Assembly: GCF_006335015.1 (NCBI RefSeq)
Contig: NZ_VDGT01000022.1
Span: 1-64,000 of the forward strand
Source: Streptomyces sedi
GTDB taxonomy: Bacteria > Actinomycetota > Actinomycetes > Streptomycetales > Streptomycetaceae
Length of the DNA: 64,000 nt
Reading direction: 5' to 3'
Part shown: positions 25,902-32,673 of the stretch, one piece after another
Position numbering within the stretch: position 1 is the stretch's first letter
Layout of the letters: each line of letters starts with the position of its first letter
The notes under the pieces: generated by a model
The model's input: the letters and a program-made list of their open reading frames with translations, nothing else
What the model was told of the DNA's origin: nothing
Database searches by the model: none
Translations under genes and position numbers: made by a program

Positions 25902-26903
25902 TCAGTCGCCGGCGTCCACCCGCGGGTCCGAGTCTGCCGGGTCCAGCCGCCCCAGGGCGGTGACCGCCACCGTCGCCGCCCGCGCGACCAACGCGTCGTC
26001 ACGCTCGGCGTCCTCCTCGTCGCGGCTGGAGAGCACGGCCAGCACGATCGGGTCGCCCCCGTCGTCCGGCCAGACCACGGCGATGTCGTTGCGCCCGCCG
26101 TAGCCGGCGCTGCCGCTCTTGTCCGCCACCGTCCACTCGGCCGGCAGCCCGGCCTCCACCAGGGTGCCGCCGGTGGTGTTGGTCTCCATCCACTGCCGCA
26201 ACAGGTGGCGCTCCCGCTCGCCCAGCGCGTCCTCCAACAGCAGCGCCCGCAGGTCGTCGGCCATCGCGCGCGGGGTGCTGGTGTCGCGGGTGTCGCCGGG
26301 TGTCGCCTCGTTCAGCTCGGGCTCGTACCGCGACACCTCCGTGGTGTCGTCGCCCATCTCCCGCAGTGCCTCCTGGAGGCCGTCGGGGCCGCCGACCGCG
26401 TCCAGCAGCAGGTTGGCCGCCGTGTTGTCGCTGTACCAGAGGGTGGCGGCGCTCAGCTGGCTGAGGCTCATGCCGGAGTCGACGAAGTTCTCCGTCACGG
26501 GCGAGTAGTCGACCAGCTCGTCCTCCGTGTAGTCGACCACCTCCTCGATGCCGTCCGTCCCGTGCGCGTCGAGCACGGCGCCGACCAGCAGCGCCTTGAA
26601 CGTGGAGGCGTAGGCGAACCGTTCGTCGTCCCGGTGGGCGATCTCCCCGCCCGAGCCGGTGTCCAGGGCGTACACCCCGAGCCGCGCGTCGAACTCGTCC
26701 TCCAGCGCCTCGAACTCCTCGGCGGCCTCGGCCAACTCGGCCTCACCCGGCGGCTCGGGCGGGCGCGGGTCGGCCGTGCCCGACTCGACCGCCGGCTCGT
26801 CCTCCTCCGTCCCGCACGCGGCGAGCGTGCCCAGCAGCCCCAGCACCGCGACCCCGGCGACCACGACCCGCCCGGGGCGTCCCCCGCGTCCCGACAGCCT
26901 CAT
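25902..26903 (-). CDS. Class A beta-lactamase-type serine hydrolase, lipoprotein
   Basis: 333 residues from ATG 26903, which follows a strong GGGAGGG ribosome site. The signal peptide ends in lipobox TLAAC. All class A motifs are present: STFK (Ser nucleophile and Lys), SDN, EPELNEA (the Glu166 loop) and KSG. It therefore should hydrolyse beta-lactams or act on peptidoglycan precursors. An acidic spacer separates the lipid anchor from the catalytic domain. It converges closely (12 nt) on the GH114-like gene. No regulator of the BlaI/AmpR type is adjacent. Confidence 0.9.
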   Translation of the reverse strand: MRLSGRGGRPGRVVVAGVAVLGLLGTLAACGTEEDEPAVESGTADPRPPEPPGEAELAEAAEEFEALEDEFDARLGVYALDTGSGGEIAHRDDERFAYASTFKALLVGAVLDAHGTDGIEEVVDYTEDELVDYSPVTENFVDSGMSLSQLSAATLWYSDNTAANLLLDAVGGPDGLQEALREMGDDTTEVSRYEPELNEATPGDTRDTSTPRAMADDLRALLLEDALGERERHLLRQWMETNTTGGTLVEAGLPAEWTVADKSGSAGYGGRNDIAVVWPDDGGDPIVLAVLSSRDEEDAERDDALVARAATVAVTALGRLDPADSDPRVDAGD

Positions 26904-27066
26904 CCGTTCCCTCCCATGTGTCGCGCGGCGACGGCCGGCTCGGTCCCCCTGCCCTGCGGCGGCGCGTCGATCTCTCCTCACCGTACCTTCGACCTGCGAC
27001 AACCAGCCGGCCCCGGGCGCGTGAGGCGCCCGGGGCCGGGTCGTGCAGGGGGGTTTCGCGTGGCGT

Positions 27067-27255
27067 TCAGGACCGCTTGAGGGTTCCGAGCCAGGTGGTG
27101 AGTTGGGTGCGGGGGAAGTGGAGGTGGGGGGTGTCGGGGGTTTTGCTGTCGCGGATGGCGATGGTGTCGTCCGTCAGCTCGGCGATCTGCACGCACTCGC
27201 CGCCCGCGTTGCTGTAGGAGGAGGTCCGCCAGGGGGTCCGGGGCGTTCCGTTCAT
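27067..27255 (-). CDS. DUF397 protein, copy 2
   Basis: 62 residues of the DUF397 family: WRTSSYSNAGGECVQIAEL, then DDTIAIRDSKTPD and HFPRTQLTTWLGTLK. DUF397 proteins are small partners of DUF5753-type HTH regulators such as the one at 27468. Its ATG overlaps the stop of copy 1 by 4 nt (ATGA). The DNA is nearly identical to copy 1, with about three differences over roughly 184 bp, showing recent duplication or gene conversion. Confidence 0.85.
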   Translation of the reverse strand: MNGTPRTPWRTSSYSNAGGECVQIAELTDDTIAIRDSKTPDTPHLHFPRTQLTTWLGTLKRS

Positions 27256-27455
27256 CCGTGGGGCGCCTCCGTCCGCTTGAGGGTTCCGAGCCAGGTGGTG
27301 AGTTGGGTGCGGGGGAAGTGGAGGTGGGGGGTGTCGGGGGTTTTGCTGTCGCGGATGGCGATGGTGTCGTCCGTCAGCTCGGCGATCTGCACGCAGTTGC
27401 CGCCCGCGTCGCTGTAGGAGGAGGTCCGCCAGGGGGTCCGGGGCGTTCCGTTCAT
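27252..27455 (-). CDS. DUF397 protein, copy 1
   Basis: 67 residues from ATG 27455 (GTG 27458 is also possible). It differs from copy 2 mainly at SYSDAGGNC versus SYSNAGGEC and by a C-terminal tail TEAPHG. It follows the regulator gene by 12 nt, so the three genes form one operon. It is probably a binding partner or anti-regulator of that protein. Confidence 0.88.
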   Translation of the reverse strand: MNGTPRTPWRTSSYSDAGGNCVQIAELTDDTIAIRDSKTPDTPHLHFPRTQLTTWLGTLKRTEAPHG

Positions 27456-27467
27456 CACAGGGGTGCC

Positions 27468-28319
27468 TTATCCAGGTTGCTCGGCAAGGGCCTTGGCGAG
27501 CAGCTCCGTGGAATCCTTCGGCGAGAGTGCCAACTGGCTCAGATCGTCGAACATCGCGACCAACGTCGCCACATCGCCTTCGTCGCTGATCATATAGCCG
27601 CCCAACGGACTGTCGAAGCATCCCAACGGAGAGTCCTGCGCGGGGTCCTCGAAGTGCAACGTCAGGAAGTTGCTCGTCGCCCCACCAAAGCCGCTGCGGT
27701 CGGTGGGCAGCACCTGGATCGTGACGTTCTCCTTCGTGGAGAACTCGTGCAGCTTGGCCAGCTGCTGCTTGAACACCTGCGGACCGCCGACCGCCAGGCC
27801 GAGCGTGGTCTCCGGGATCACCGCGTGCAGCCGCAGCGGCCGGTGGTCGACCAGCCGCAGCTGGCGACGCATCCGGGCGGCCACCCACCGCTCCACGAAC
27901 TCCGGGTCCACCTTGTGCCGCCCGGCCTCGTGAATGGCCAGCGCGTAGTCCTCGGTCTGGAGCAGCCCGGGCACCAGCACCGGCTCGAACGTCTGCACCT
28001 CGACCGCGTCCTCCTCGAAGCTGACGAGCGGTCGCAGCCAGTCGGGCAGCCCGTAGGTCGCCCAGGGCGAGCGGCCCTGGTTCGCCGCGACCCGCAGCTC
28101 CTCCAGCCCCTTGCGCACCTCGGCGGGCGCGCGCAACTCCGCGAGCAGGCAGGCCAGATCGGACTTGCCGATCTTCGTCTTGCCGCGCTCCCAGTTCACC
28201 ACGCTGGCGTGGGTGCGCCCCACCACCTGCCCCAGATCACCCTGTGTCCGCCCGCTGAGCTCCCGCAGCTTGCGAAGCTCCGCGCCGAGTCGCCGCAGCT
28301 GCGCCGAAGTACTGGCCAT
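27468..28319 (-). CDS. Scr1/DUF5753-family helix-turn-helix regulator
   Basis: 283 residues. The N-terminal XRE fold (about 10-65) includes GQVVGRTHASVVNWERGKTKI. The C-terminal DUF5753 domain shows LVPGLLQTEDYALAIHEA and TIQVLPTDRSGFGG. It is the first gene of an operon with two DUF397 genes. Its upstream region holds two inverted repeats, one in the promoter of the divergent gene at 28476, making that gene a likely target. WhiJ-like systems of this type influence development in Streptomyces; that role is inferred. Confidence 0.88.
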   Translation of the reverse strand: MASTSAQLRRLGAELRKLRELSGRTQGDLGQVVGRTHASVVNWERGKTKIGKSDLACLLAELRAPAEVRKGLEELRVAANQGRSPWATYGLPDWLRPLVSFEEDAVEVQTFEPVLVPGLLQTEDYALAIHEAGRHKVDPEFVERWVAARMRRQLRLVDHRPLRLHAVIPETTLGLAVGGPQVFKQQLAKLHEFSTKENVTIQVLPTDRSGFGGATSNFLTLHFEDPAQDSPLGCFDSPLGGYMISDEGDVATLVAMFDDLSQLALSPKDSTELLAKALAEQPG

Positions 28320-28393
28320 GGATAACGCCCCCTCACATCACGCCGGTTGTGCCGACCTGGATCGATCTTAGGTGCGCGGCGCGAGAAATGAAT

Positions 28394-28409
28394 TCACACG
28401 TTCGAGTGA
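28394..28409. promoter_or_regulatory. 16-bp imperfect inverted repeat, possible operator
   Basis: TCACACG-TT-CGAGTGA (6 of 7 arm pairs match) sits about 75 nt before the regulator start and 66 nt before the gene at 28476. Confidence 0.45.
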
Positions 28410-28411
28410 TG

Positions 28412-28438
28412 TTGTCCGCTTACGTAAGCGTCTAGCAT
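28412..28438 (+). promoter_or_regulatory. Promoter with perfect 14-bp palindrome in the spacer
   Basis: TTGTCC (28412-28417) and TAGCAT (28433-28438) are a plausible -35/-10 pair, though the 15-nt spacer is short. CGCTTACGTAAGCG (28417-28430) is a perfect palindrome filling the spacer, an ideal repressor position for the gene at 28476. Confidence 0.55.
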
Positions 28439-28475
28439 CCTGTCTCCAGAGCAACTCGGCGAAGGAGAACGGGAC

Positions 28476-28877
28476 ATGCGGATCTGGGACGAGCTGGGCG
28501 TCGACTTCGACGCGGAGGTGCGGGAACTGGCGTTGAGCCAGCGCCCGCGCCTCTTCGCGGTGGTGCAGGTCTTCGGCGAGGACGAGGACGCCGTGGTGGC
28601 GGCGTGGGGGATGCGGCAGGAGGACGGCAGGTTCGACGTCGTCAGCGACGACGGGCGGCGCGTCATGCGGCTGCGGACCCTGGACCGGGTGCTGCTGCCG
28701 TTCCAGCGGGTGCCCGAGGTCAGCGCCCGCGTCGTCTGGGCCGACCCGGAGCCGGAGGCCGACGTCGTCCCTCCGCCCACGGCCACCGTCCGGCCCGGGC
28801 CCGGCCCACACCTCGGGGAAGGGGAACGGGAAGGGGAAGGGGACGCGGAGGCGGTCGCGGGGCGGGCGCCCCGTTGA
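28476..28877 (+). CDS. Hypothetical protein beside DUF397 regulator operon
   Basis: 133 residues from ATG 28476 with GAAGGAGAA just upstream. Residues 1-90 look like a compact alpha/beta domain (MRIWDELGVDFDAEVRELAL and GRRVMRLRTLDRVLLPF). The last 40 residues are Pro/Gly/Glu-rich and likely disordered. No signal or membrane segment. I do not recognise the family. Its promoter palindrome and the divergent DUF5753 regulator suggest it is the regulated gene. Confidence 0.65.
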   Translation: MRIWDELGVDFDAEVRELALSQRPRLFAVVQVFGEDEDAVVAAWGMRQEDGRFDVVSDDGRRVMRLRTLDRVLLPFQRVPEVSARVVWADPEPEADVVPPPTATVRPGPGPHLGEGEREGEGDAEAVAGRAPR

Positions 28878-28900
28878 AGCGGCTCCGCTGACGGGGGACA

Positions 28901-28924
28901 CGGCGTGGGCGGGGGCGCACGCCG
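28901..28924. terminator. Hairpin after hypothetical gene
   Basis: CGGCGTG (28901-28907) pairs with CACGCCG (28918-28924) around a 10-nt G-rich loop, shortly after the stop at 28877. Confidence 0.45.
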
Positions 28925-28947
28925 CTCCCCGGAGAGGCGCGGACGCC

Positions 28948-29268
28948 TCAGGCGCTCGGCGCCGCTTCCCGCAGGACGGCGGCCTGCTCGGCCGTCAGCT
29001 CCAGGTCCGTCTCCTCGGCCAGCGCCCGCAGCGGCATGGCCAGCCGGTCCCCGCGCGGCACCCCGCCGGCGCGCAACGCCTCGACCGCGTAGGCCGCCAA
29101 CTCCGCGCCCGCACCGGCCGGATCACACAGCGCCGCCAGCACCCTCCCGGCGGCGGCGCGCGGCCCGCCGTCCCACTCCAGATCCGCGCGGAGCGTGCGG
29201 AAGACCTCACGCGGGTCCGCGTACCGCTCGACGAGGGAAAACCGGCGGCGCTCGGCTCCGGACTCGCG
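28948..29268 (-). pseudogene. Protein-like open frame without a good start, possible gene remnant
   Basis: The frame from just after TAG 29271-29269 to TGA 28948 reads like real protein (SLVERYADPREVFRTLRADL, then AALCDPAGAGAELAAYAVEAL). The only GTG start is internal at 29142, giving 64 residues, and it would lose the best part. It may be the tail of a decayed gene whose 5' part was replaced by the leader region of the synthetase. I do not recognise the family. Confidence 0.3.
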
Positions 29269-29269
29269 C

Positions 29270-29275
29270 TACCGT
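29270..29275 (+). promoter_or_regulatory. -10 box for thr leader
   Basis: TACCGT ends 7 nt before ATG 29283, so the transcript should start at or near the leader peptide start codon. No good -35 is seen. Confidence 0.45.
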
Positions 29276-29282
29276 AGCTGTC

Positions 29283-29333
29283 ATGCAGCGTGCCGCCATG
29301 ACGACGACGCCGGAGTGGGTCCCGGCGCGCTGA
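29283..29333 (+). CDS. Thr-rich leader peptide of synthetase attenuator
   Basis: 16 codons plus stop: MQRAAMTTTPEWVPAR. Three consecutive ACG Thr codons at 29301-29309 are the expected sensor for charged tRNA-Thr. A perfect 14-bp hairpin begins 13 nt after the stop, and a threonyl-tRNA synthetase paralogue follows. The arrangement matches ribosome-mediated attenuation. An internal ATG at 29298 would give an 11-residue version that still includes the Thr run. Confidence 0.6.
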   Translation: MQRAAMTTTPEWVPAR

Positions 29334-29346
29334 CCGTTGTTCGTTG

Positions 29347-29377
29347 CGAAGCCCCGGGCCAGTGGCCCGGGGCTTCG
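29347..29377 (+). terminator. Attenuator-type terminator hairpin
   Basis: CGAAGCCCCGGGCC (29347-29360) and GGCCCGGGGCTTCG (29364-29377) form a perfect 14-bp stem with an AGT loop. It lies between the Thr leader peptide and the synthetase gene. No U-tract follows. Confidence 0.7.
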
Positions 29378-29395
29378 TCGCGTGGTCACCCGCCC

Positions 29396-29431
29396 GTGGT
29401 TTCCGTCCTCCCGAGAGACCGAGGAGACCAC
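29396..29431 (+). promoter_or_regulatory. Possible hairpin covering the synthetase ribosome-binding site
   Basis: GTGGTTTCC (29396-29404) can pair with GGAGACCAC (29423-29431) with one G-U pair and an 18-nt loop. The right arm contains the GAGGAGA ribosome site of the GTG start at 29433, so this fold would block translation. Confidence 0.45.
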
Positions 29432-29432
29432 C

Positions 29433-30698
29433 GTGAGTACCACCCCCGCCGTCAACGACCACCGCAGGCTCGGCCGTGAGCTGGGCCTCTTCGACACCGA
29501 CCCGCTGATCGGCGCCGGGCTGCCCTACTGGCTGCCGGACGGCGCGGCCGTGCGGCACGCGCTGGCCGAGTACCTGCACGCCGTCGAACGCCGCGCCGGC
29601 TATCTGCACGTCGCCTCGCCGGTGCTCGGCAAGCGCGAGCTGTACGAGATCTCGGGGCACTGGGCGCACTACAGGGACGACATGTTCCCGCCGATGGACG
29701 TCGGCGACGAGCAGCTGGTGCTGCGGCCGAGCCTCTGTCCCCACCACGCGTTGATCTACCGTTCCCGTTCCCGCAGCTACCGCGAACTTCCCCTGCGCAT
29801 GGCGGAGCTGGGCGGGATGTACCGCTCCGAGCGGTCCGGGGTGCTGGGCGGGCTCAGCCGGGTGCGGGCGATCCAGCTCAACGACGCGCATGTGTTCTGC
29901 GCGTTGGAGCAGGTGGCCGGCGAGGTGCGCGAGGCCCTGGAGCTGATCCGCCGCGCCCACCGCGCGCTGGGCGTCGCCCCGGCCCGCTACCGCCTGTCGC
30001 TGCCGGGCCCGGGCGGGAAGTACGTCGACGACCCGGAGCTGTGGCGCCGCTCCACCGCGCTGCTGCGGGAGGCGCTGGACGAAGCGGGGCTGCCGTACGA
30101 GGAGGACGAGGGCGAGGCGGCGTTCTACGGGCCGAAGATCGACGTGCAGGTGGTCGACGACCTGGGGCGGGAGACCAGCCTGTCGACCGTGCAGGTCGAC
30201 TTCCACCTGCCGGAACGCTTCGACCTGCGCTACGTCGGCGCCGACGGGGCGCGGCACCGGCCGGTGATGGTGCACCGCAGCATCGTGGGGAGCGTGGAGC
30301 GCGCGGTGGCGCATCTGATCGAGGTGCACGCCGGCGCGTTCCCCGCGTGGTTCGCGCCGGTACAGCTGGCGATCCTGCCGGTGACCGAGGCGGAGCGGTC
30401 GGCCGCCGAGGAGTTGGCGCGCCGGGGCCTCGGCCGCGACCTGCGGGCCGTGGTGGCCGACCCGGAGCGCGGCACCCTCGGCGCCCGCGTCCGGGAGGCG
30501 AGGCTGGTGCCGTACCAGCTGGTCATCGGCCCGGCGGAGGCCGCGGAAGGACTCGTCGCCGTCCGCCTGCGCGACGGCCGCCGGCTGCCGCCGCTCCCGG
30601 CGGAGGAAGTGCTGGAACGGGTGTCGGCGCTGGTGGCGGCGCACTCCACCGCGCTGTGGGAACCGGCTCCGGTCGTCGAGGAGAACGCGCCGGCGTGA
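29433..30698 (+). CDS. Short threonyl-tRNA synthetase paralogue without TGS and editing domains
   Basis: 421 residues against about 650 for full ThrRS; the TGS and editing domains are absent, leaving the class II catalytic core and anticodon-binding domain. The zinc ligands are kept: Cys in LCPHH, His in NDAHVFC and His in VMVHRSIVG. Motif 2 is altered (RSERSGVLGGLSRVRAIQ where the usual enzyme has SLHGLMRVRGFTQ). The C-terminal anticodon domain starts near WFAPVQLAILPV. GTG 29433 has GAGGAGA upstream. Streptomyces often carries such a second ThrRS; relatives protect against ThrRS inhibitors such as borrelidin. Expression is probably controlled by the Thr leader and hairpins upstream. Confidence 0.88.
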   Translation: MSTTPAVNDHRRLGRELGLFDTDPLIGAGLPYWLPDGAAVRHALAEYLHAVERRAGYLHVASPVLGKRELYEISGHWAHYRDDMFPPMDVGDEQLVLRPSLCPHHALIYRSRSRSYRELPLRMAELGGMYRSERSGVLGGLSRVRAIQLNDAHVFCALEQVAGEVREALELIRRAHRALGVAPARYRLSLPGPGGKYVDDPELWRRSTALLREALDEAGLPYEEDEGEAAFYGPKIDVQVVDDLGRETSLSTVQVDFHLPERFDLRYVGADGARHRPVMVHRSIVGSVERAVAHLIEVHAGAFPAWFAPVQLAILPVTEAERSAAEELARRGLGRDLRAVVADPERGTLGARVREARLVPYQLVIGPAEAAEGLVAVRLRDGRRLPPLPAEEVLERVSALVAAHSTALWEPAPVVEENAPA

Positions 30699-30702
30699 AC
30701 GG

Positions 30703-31581
30703 TCAGCCGGCGGGCGCCAGAAAGCGCTCCGCCAGCGCCCCGGCCCGGCGCCGCACCCGCGCGACGCCCTCAGGGGAGTTGAACGCGGCGAACGGCGGCC
30801 ACAGCCACAGGAAGGTCGCCAACTCCTCGGCCACCAGCGCCCGTTCCCAGGCCGTCTCGTCCCCGGCGCGGTGCGCCAGATAGCCGTCGAGCAACGTCCG
30901 GGGCACCACGGTGCCGCCCGGGGTGGCCCGGACGCTCGGAAACGCCAGGTCGGAGACGGGCCGGCCGACTCCGGCCGCCTGCCAGTCGCAGAAGACGAGG
31001 GCGCCGTCGGTGTGCGGCAGGTTCTCCGTGTGGCAGTCGCCGTGCCCGAAGACCGGTGCCCCGAGCGGCGCGGCCATCCGGTGGCGGAAGACGTCGACGG
31101 CGGCCAGCAGCTCGGGCAGCTCGGGCAGGGCCTCCGCCCAGAACGCCTCGACGGCCCGGAGGTCGGGGTCGGCCAGCGCGGCGAGCAGCGGGTCGGGCCG
31201 CTCCCAGCCCTCGGCCGGCGGCTCCACGGCGTGCAGCGCGGCCAGTTCGGCGCCGAGCGCCGCCCACTGCTCCGGCGTCCAGTCGGCGGCGGGGCGCGGC
31301 GCCCCGGCGAACCCGAGGAGCAGGGCGACCCCGTTCCCGTTCTCCCAGCAGTCGAGCAGCGGCGGGACCCGCACCGGGACGACGGGGGCGATCTCCCGAT
31401 AGAAGCGCAGCTCGCGGCGGGCTTCGGGGCCGCCGGGGGCGACCTTCAGAAACGCCGGGGCGCCGTCGGATGTCCGCACCCGGCCGACCCAGGCCCCGGA
31501 ACGGGACTCCAGCGGGCCGCCTCCGCTCTCGGCGACCACCCCGAGGGCGTGCGCCGCGAGCGCCGCCAGCGTGTCGGCCAC
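30703..31581 (-). CDS. Aminoglycoside-phosphotransferase-fold kinase
   Basis: 292 residues, APH/choline-kinase-like fold. The Lys in PAFLKVAP binds ATP. The catalytic loop is VFGHGDCHTENLP, with Asp as base, and VFCDWQAAG gives the metal-binding Asp. The substrate may be a small molecule or antibiotic, but cannot be told. GTG 31581 has a GGAGAAGGG upstream. It converges on the ThrRS paralogue with 4 nt between the stops. Confidence 0.8.
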   Translation of the reverse strand: MADTLAALAAHALGVVAESGGGPLESRSGAWVGRVRTSDGAPAFLKVAPGGPEARRELRFYREIAPVVPVRVPPLLDCWENGNGVALLLGFAGAPRPAADWTPEQWAALGAELAALHAVEPPAEGWERPDPLLAALADPDLRAVEAFWAEALPELPELLAAVDVFRHRMAAPLGAPVFGHGDCHTENLPHTDGALVFCDWQAAGVGRPVSDLAFPSVRATPGGTVVPRTLLDGYLAHRAGDETAWERALVAEELATFLWLWPPFAAFNSPEGVARVRRRAGALAERFLAPAG

Positions 31582-31615
31582 CCCGACCGCCCTTCTCCGG
31601 CACCGCGGGCCGGCG

Positions 31616-31921
31616 TCAGTCCTCGGGCTCGGTCATCCGCGGGGCCCCGGCTCCGCTCGCGGGCTCGGACTCGGCCGCGCGGCGGATGGCGGCGTCGCGG
31701 GCGCGGACGTACCAGAGGCCGATCAGTCCGAGCCCGGCGCCGGCGGCGCAGGTCCAGAGCCACCAGAGGCGGTCGTGGTCGTCGAACCAGCCGTAGAAGG
31801 GGAGTTGGACGACGAAGAGCGCGGCCCAGACGAGGGTGCCGACGAGCACCGTGCGCACCGGGTCGCCCTCAAGCGGCTCGGGTGCCTCTCGCTTGCCGTC
31901 CGCCAGATCGCCCCAGCGCAT
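31616..31921 (-). CDS. DUF2530 membrane protein
   Basis: 101 residues from ATG 31921, with GGAGG 8 nt upstream. Two membrane helices are seen (VLVGTLVWAALFVVQLPF and WLWTCAAGAGLGLIGLWYV) with a DDHDR loop between them and a charged tail. This is the actinobacterial DUF2530 pattern, often found next to a MarR gene. The frame extends 5' into low-complexity sequence that is not supported. Function is unknown. Confidence 0.82.
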   Translation of the reverse strand: MRWGDLADGKREAPEPLEGDPVRTVLVGTLVWAALFVVQLPFYGWFDDHDRLWWLWTCAAGAGLGLIGLWYVRARDAAIRRAAESEPASGAGAPRMTEPED

Positions 31922-32058
31922 CGCGCCAGCCTCCCCTGTCAGTGAACCGTCCGCCGGCTCAGCGTACCCCCGGGTCCTGGGGCACGCGGAAGTGCGCCGG
32001 GGCGCGGGCGGGGGCGCGGGGACGTCGTGCGGTTGCTCACTCCGGTGGGTCACAGGAA

Positions 32059-32103
32059 TGTACAGGGCCCTCCGATCGTCCTATATTTCGTTAGGCAAGC
32101 TAA
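32059..32103 (+). promoter_or_regulatory. MarR promoter with inverted-repeat operator
   Basis: TGTACA (32059-32064) and TATATT (32082-32087) have a 17-nt spacer. Just downstream, TTAG-GCAAG-CTAA (32091-32103) is an inverted repeat near the transcription start, suited to autoregulation by the MarR protein. Confidence 0.55.
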
Positions 32104-32122
32104 TGAGCGAACGGTGGTGTGG

Positions 32123-32563
32123 ATGCCTCACGCGATGGACGGCCCGGAGGACGCCGAGGCGGTCAACACGTTGCGTGTCGGGGTGCTGCGGCTGTCCCGA
32201 CGGCTGCGCCACCTCTCCGTCGACCGCACGCTCAGCCTCGCCGAGCTGTCCGCCCTCGGCACGCTCGCCCGCTGCGGCGCGATGACCCCGGGGGAGCTGG
32301 CCCGCAAGGAGCATGTGCAGCCCCCGTCGATGACCCGCATCCTGTCGTTGTTGCAGGAACGAGGGCTGGTCGCCCTCCAGCCGCACCCGGAGGACCGCCG
32401 GCAGAAGCTGGTGGCCGCCACCGACGCGGCGGAGGAGATGCTCGCCGCCAGCCGCGAGCAGCGGAACGCCTGGCTGACCGGGCTCGCCGACGAGCTGACC
32501 GAGGAGGAGTGGGACGCGCTGCGCGCCGCGGCCCCCGTGCTCCACAAGCTCGCCCACTTGTAG
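32123..32563 (+). CDS. MarR-family regulator
   Basis: 146 residues from ATG 32123 (a GTG at 32117 and an ATG at 32135 are also possible). The winged helix is clear: LSLAELSALGTLARCGAMTPGEL, then MTRILSLLQERGLVALQP, then the wing HPEDRRQKLVAATD. It is immediately upstream of an MFS exporter and probably controls it. An inverted repeat at its own promoter suggests self-repression released by a small ligand. Confidence 0.88.
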   Translation: MPHAMDGPEDAEAVNTLRVGVLRLSRRLRHLSVDRTLSLAELSALGTLARCGAMTPGELARKEHVQPPSMTRILSLLQERGLVALQPHPEDRRQKLVAATDAAEEMLAASREQRNAWLTGLADELTEEEWDALRAAAPVLHKLAHL

Positions 32564-32591
32564 CGCCCTCGCGCCACCACCCCCGAAACCA

Positions 32592-32645
32592 CACCACAGG
32601 CACCACAGGCACCACAGGCACGACCAGCACGACCAGCACGACCAG
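32592..32645. repeat. Nine-base tandem repeats, 3 + 3 units
   Basis: CACCACAGG occurs three times (32592-32618), directly followed by three CACGACCAG units (32619-32645). It fills most of the gap between the MarR stop and the MFS ribosome site. Confidence 0.8.
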
Positions 32646-32673
32646 CACGAGAACGTACTAAGGAGAGTCTCCC

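Noticed and set aside
28368..28373. TTAGGT half-site near the regulator start
   Set aside because: There is no matching second half, so it is not an iron box.
29270..29432. T-box riboswitch before the ThrRS paralogue
   Set aside because: No T-box sequence or specifier-loop structure was seen; the Thr codons in a leader peptide explain the layout better.
32091..32103. TTAGGCAAGCTAA considered as an iron box
   Set aside because: Only about 8 of 19 positions fit without gaps; its place at the MarR start favours a MarR operator.
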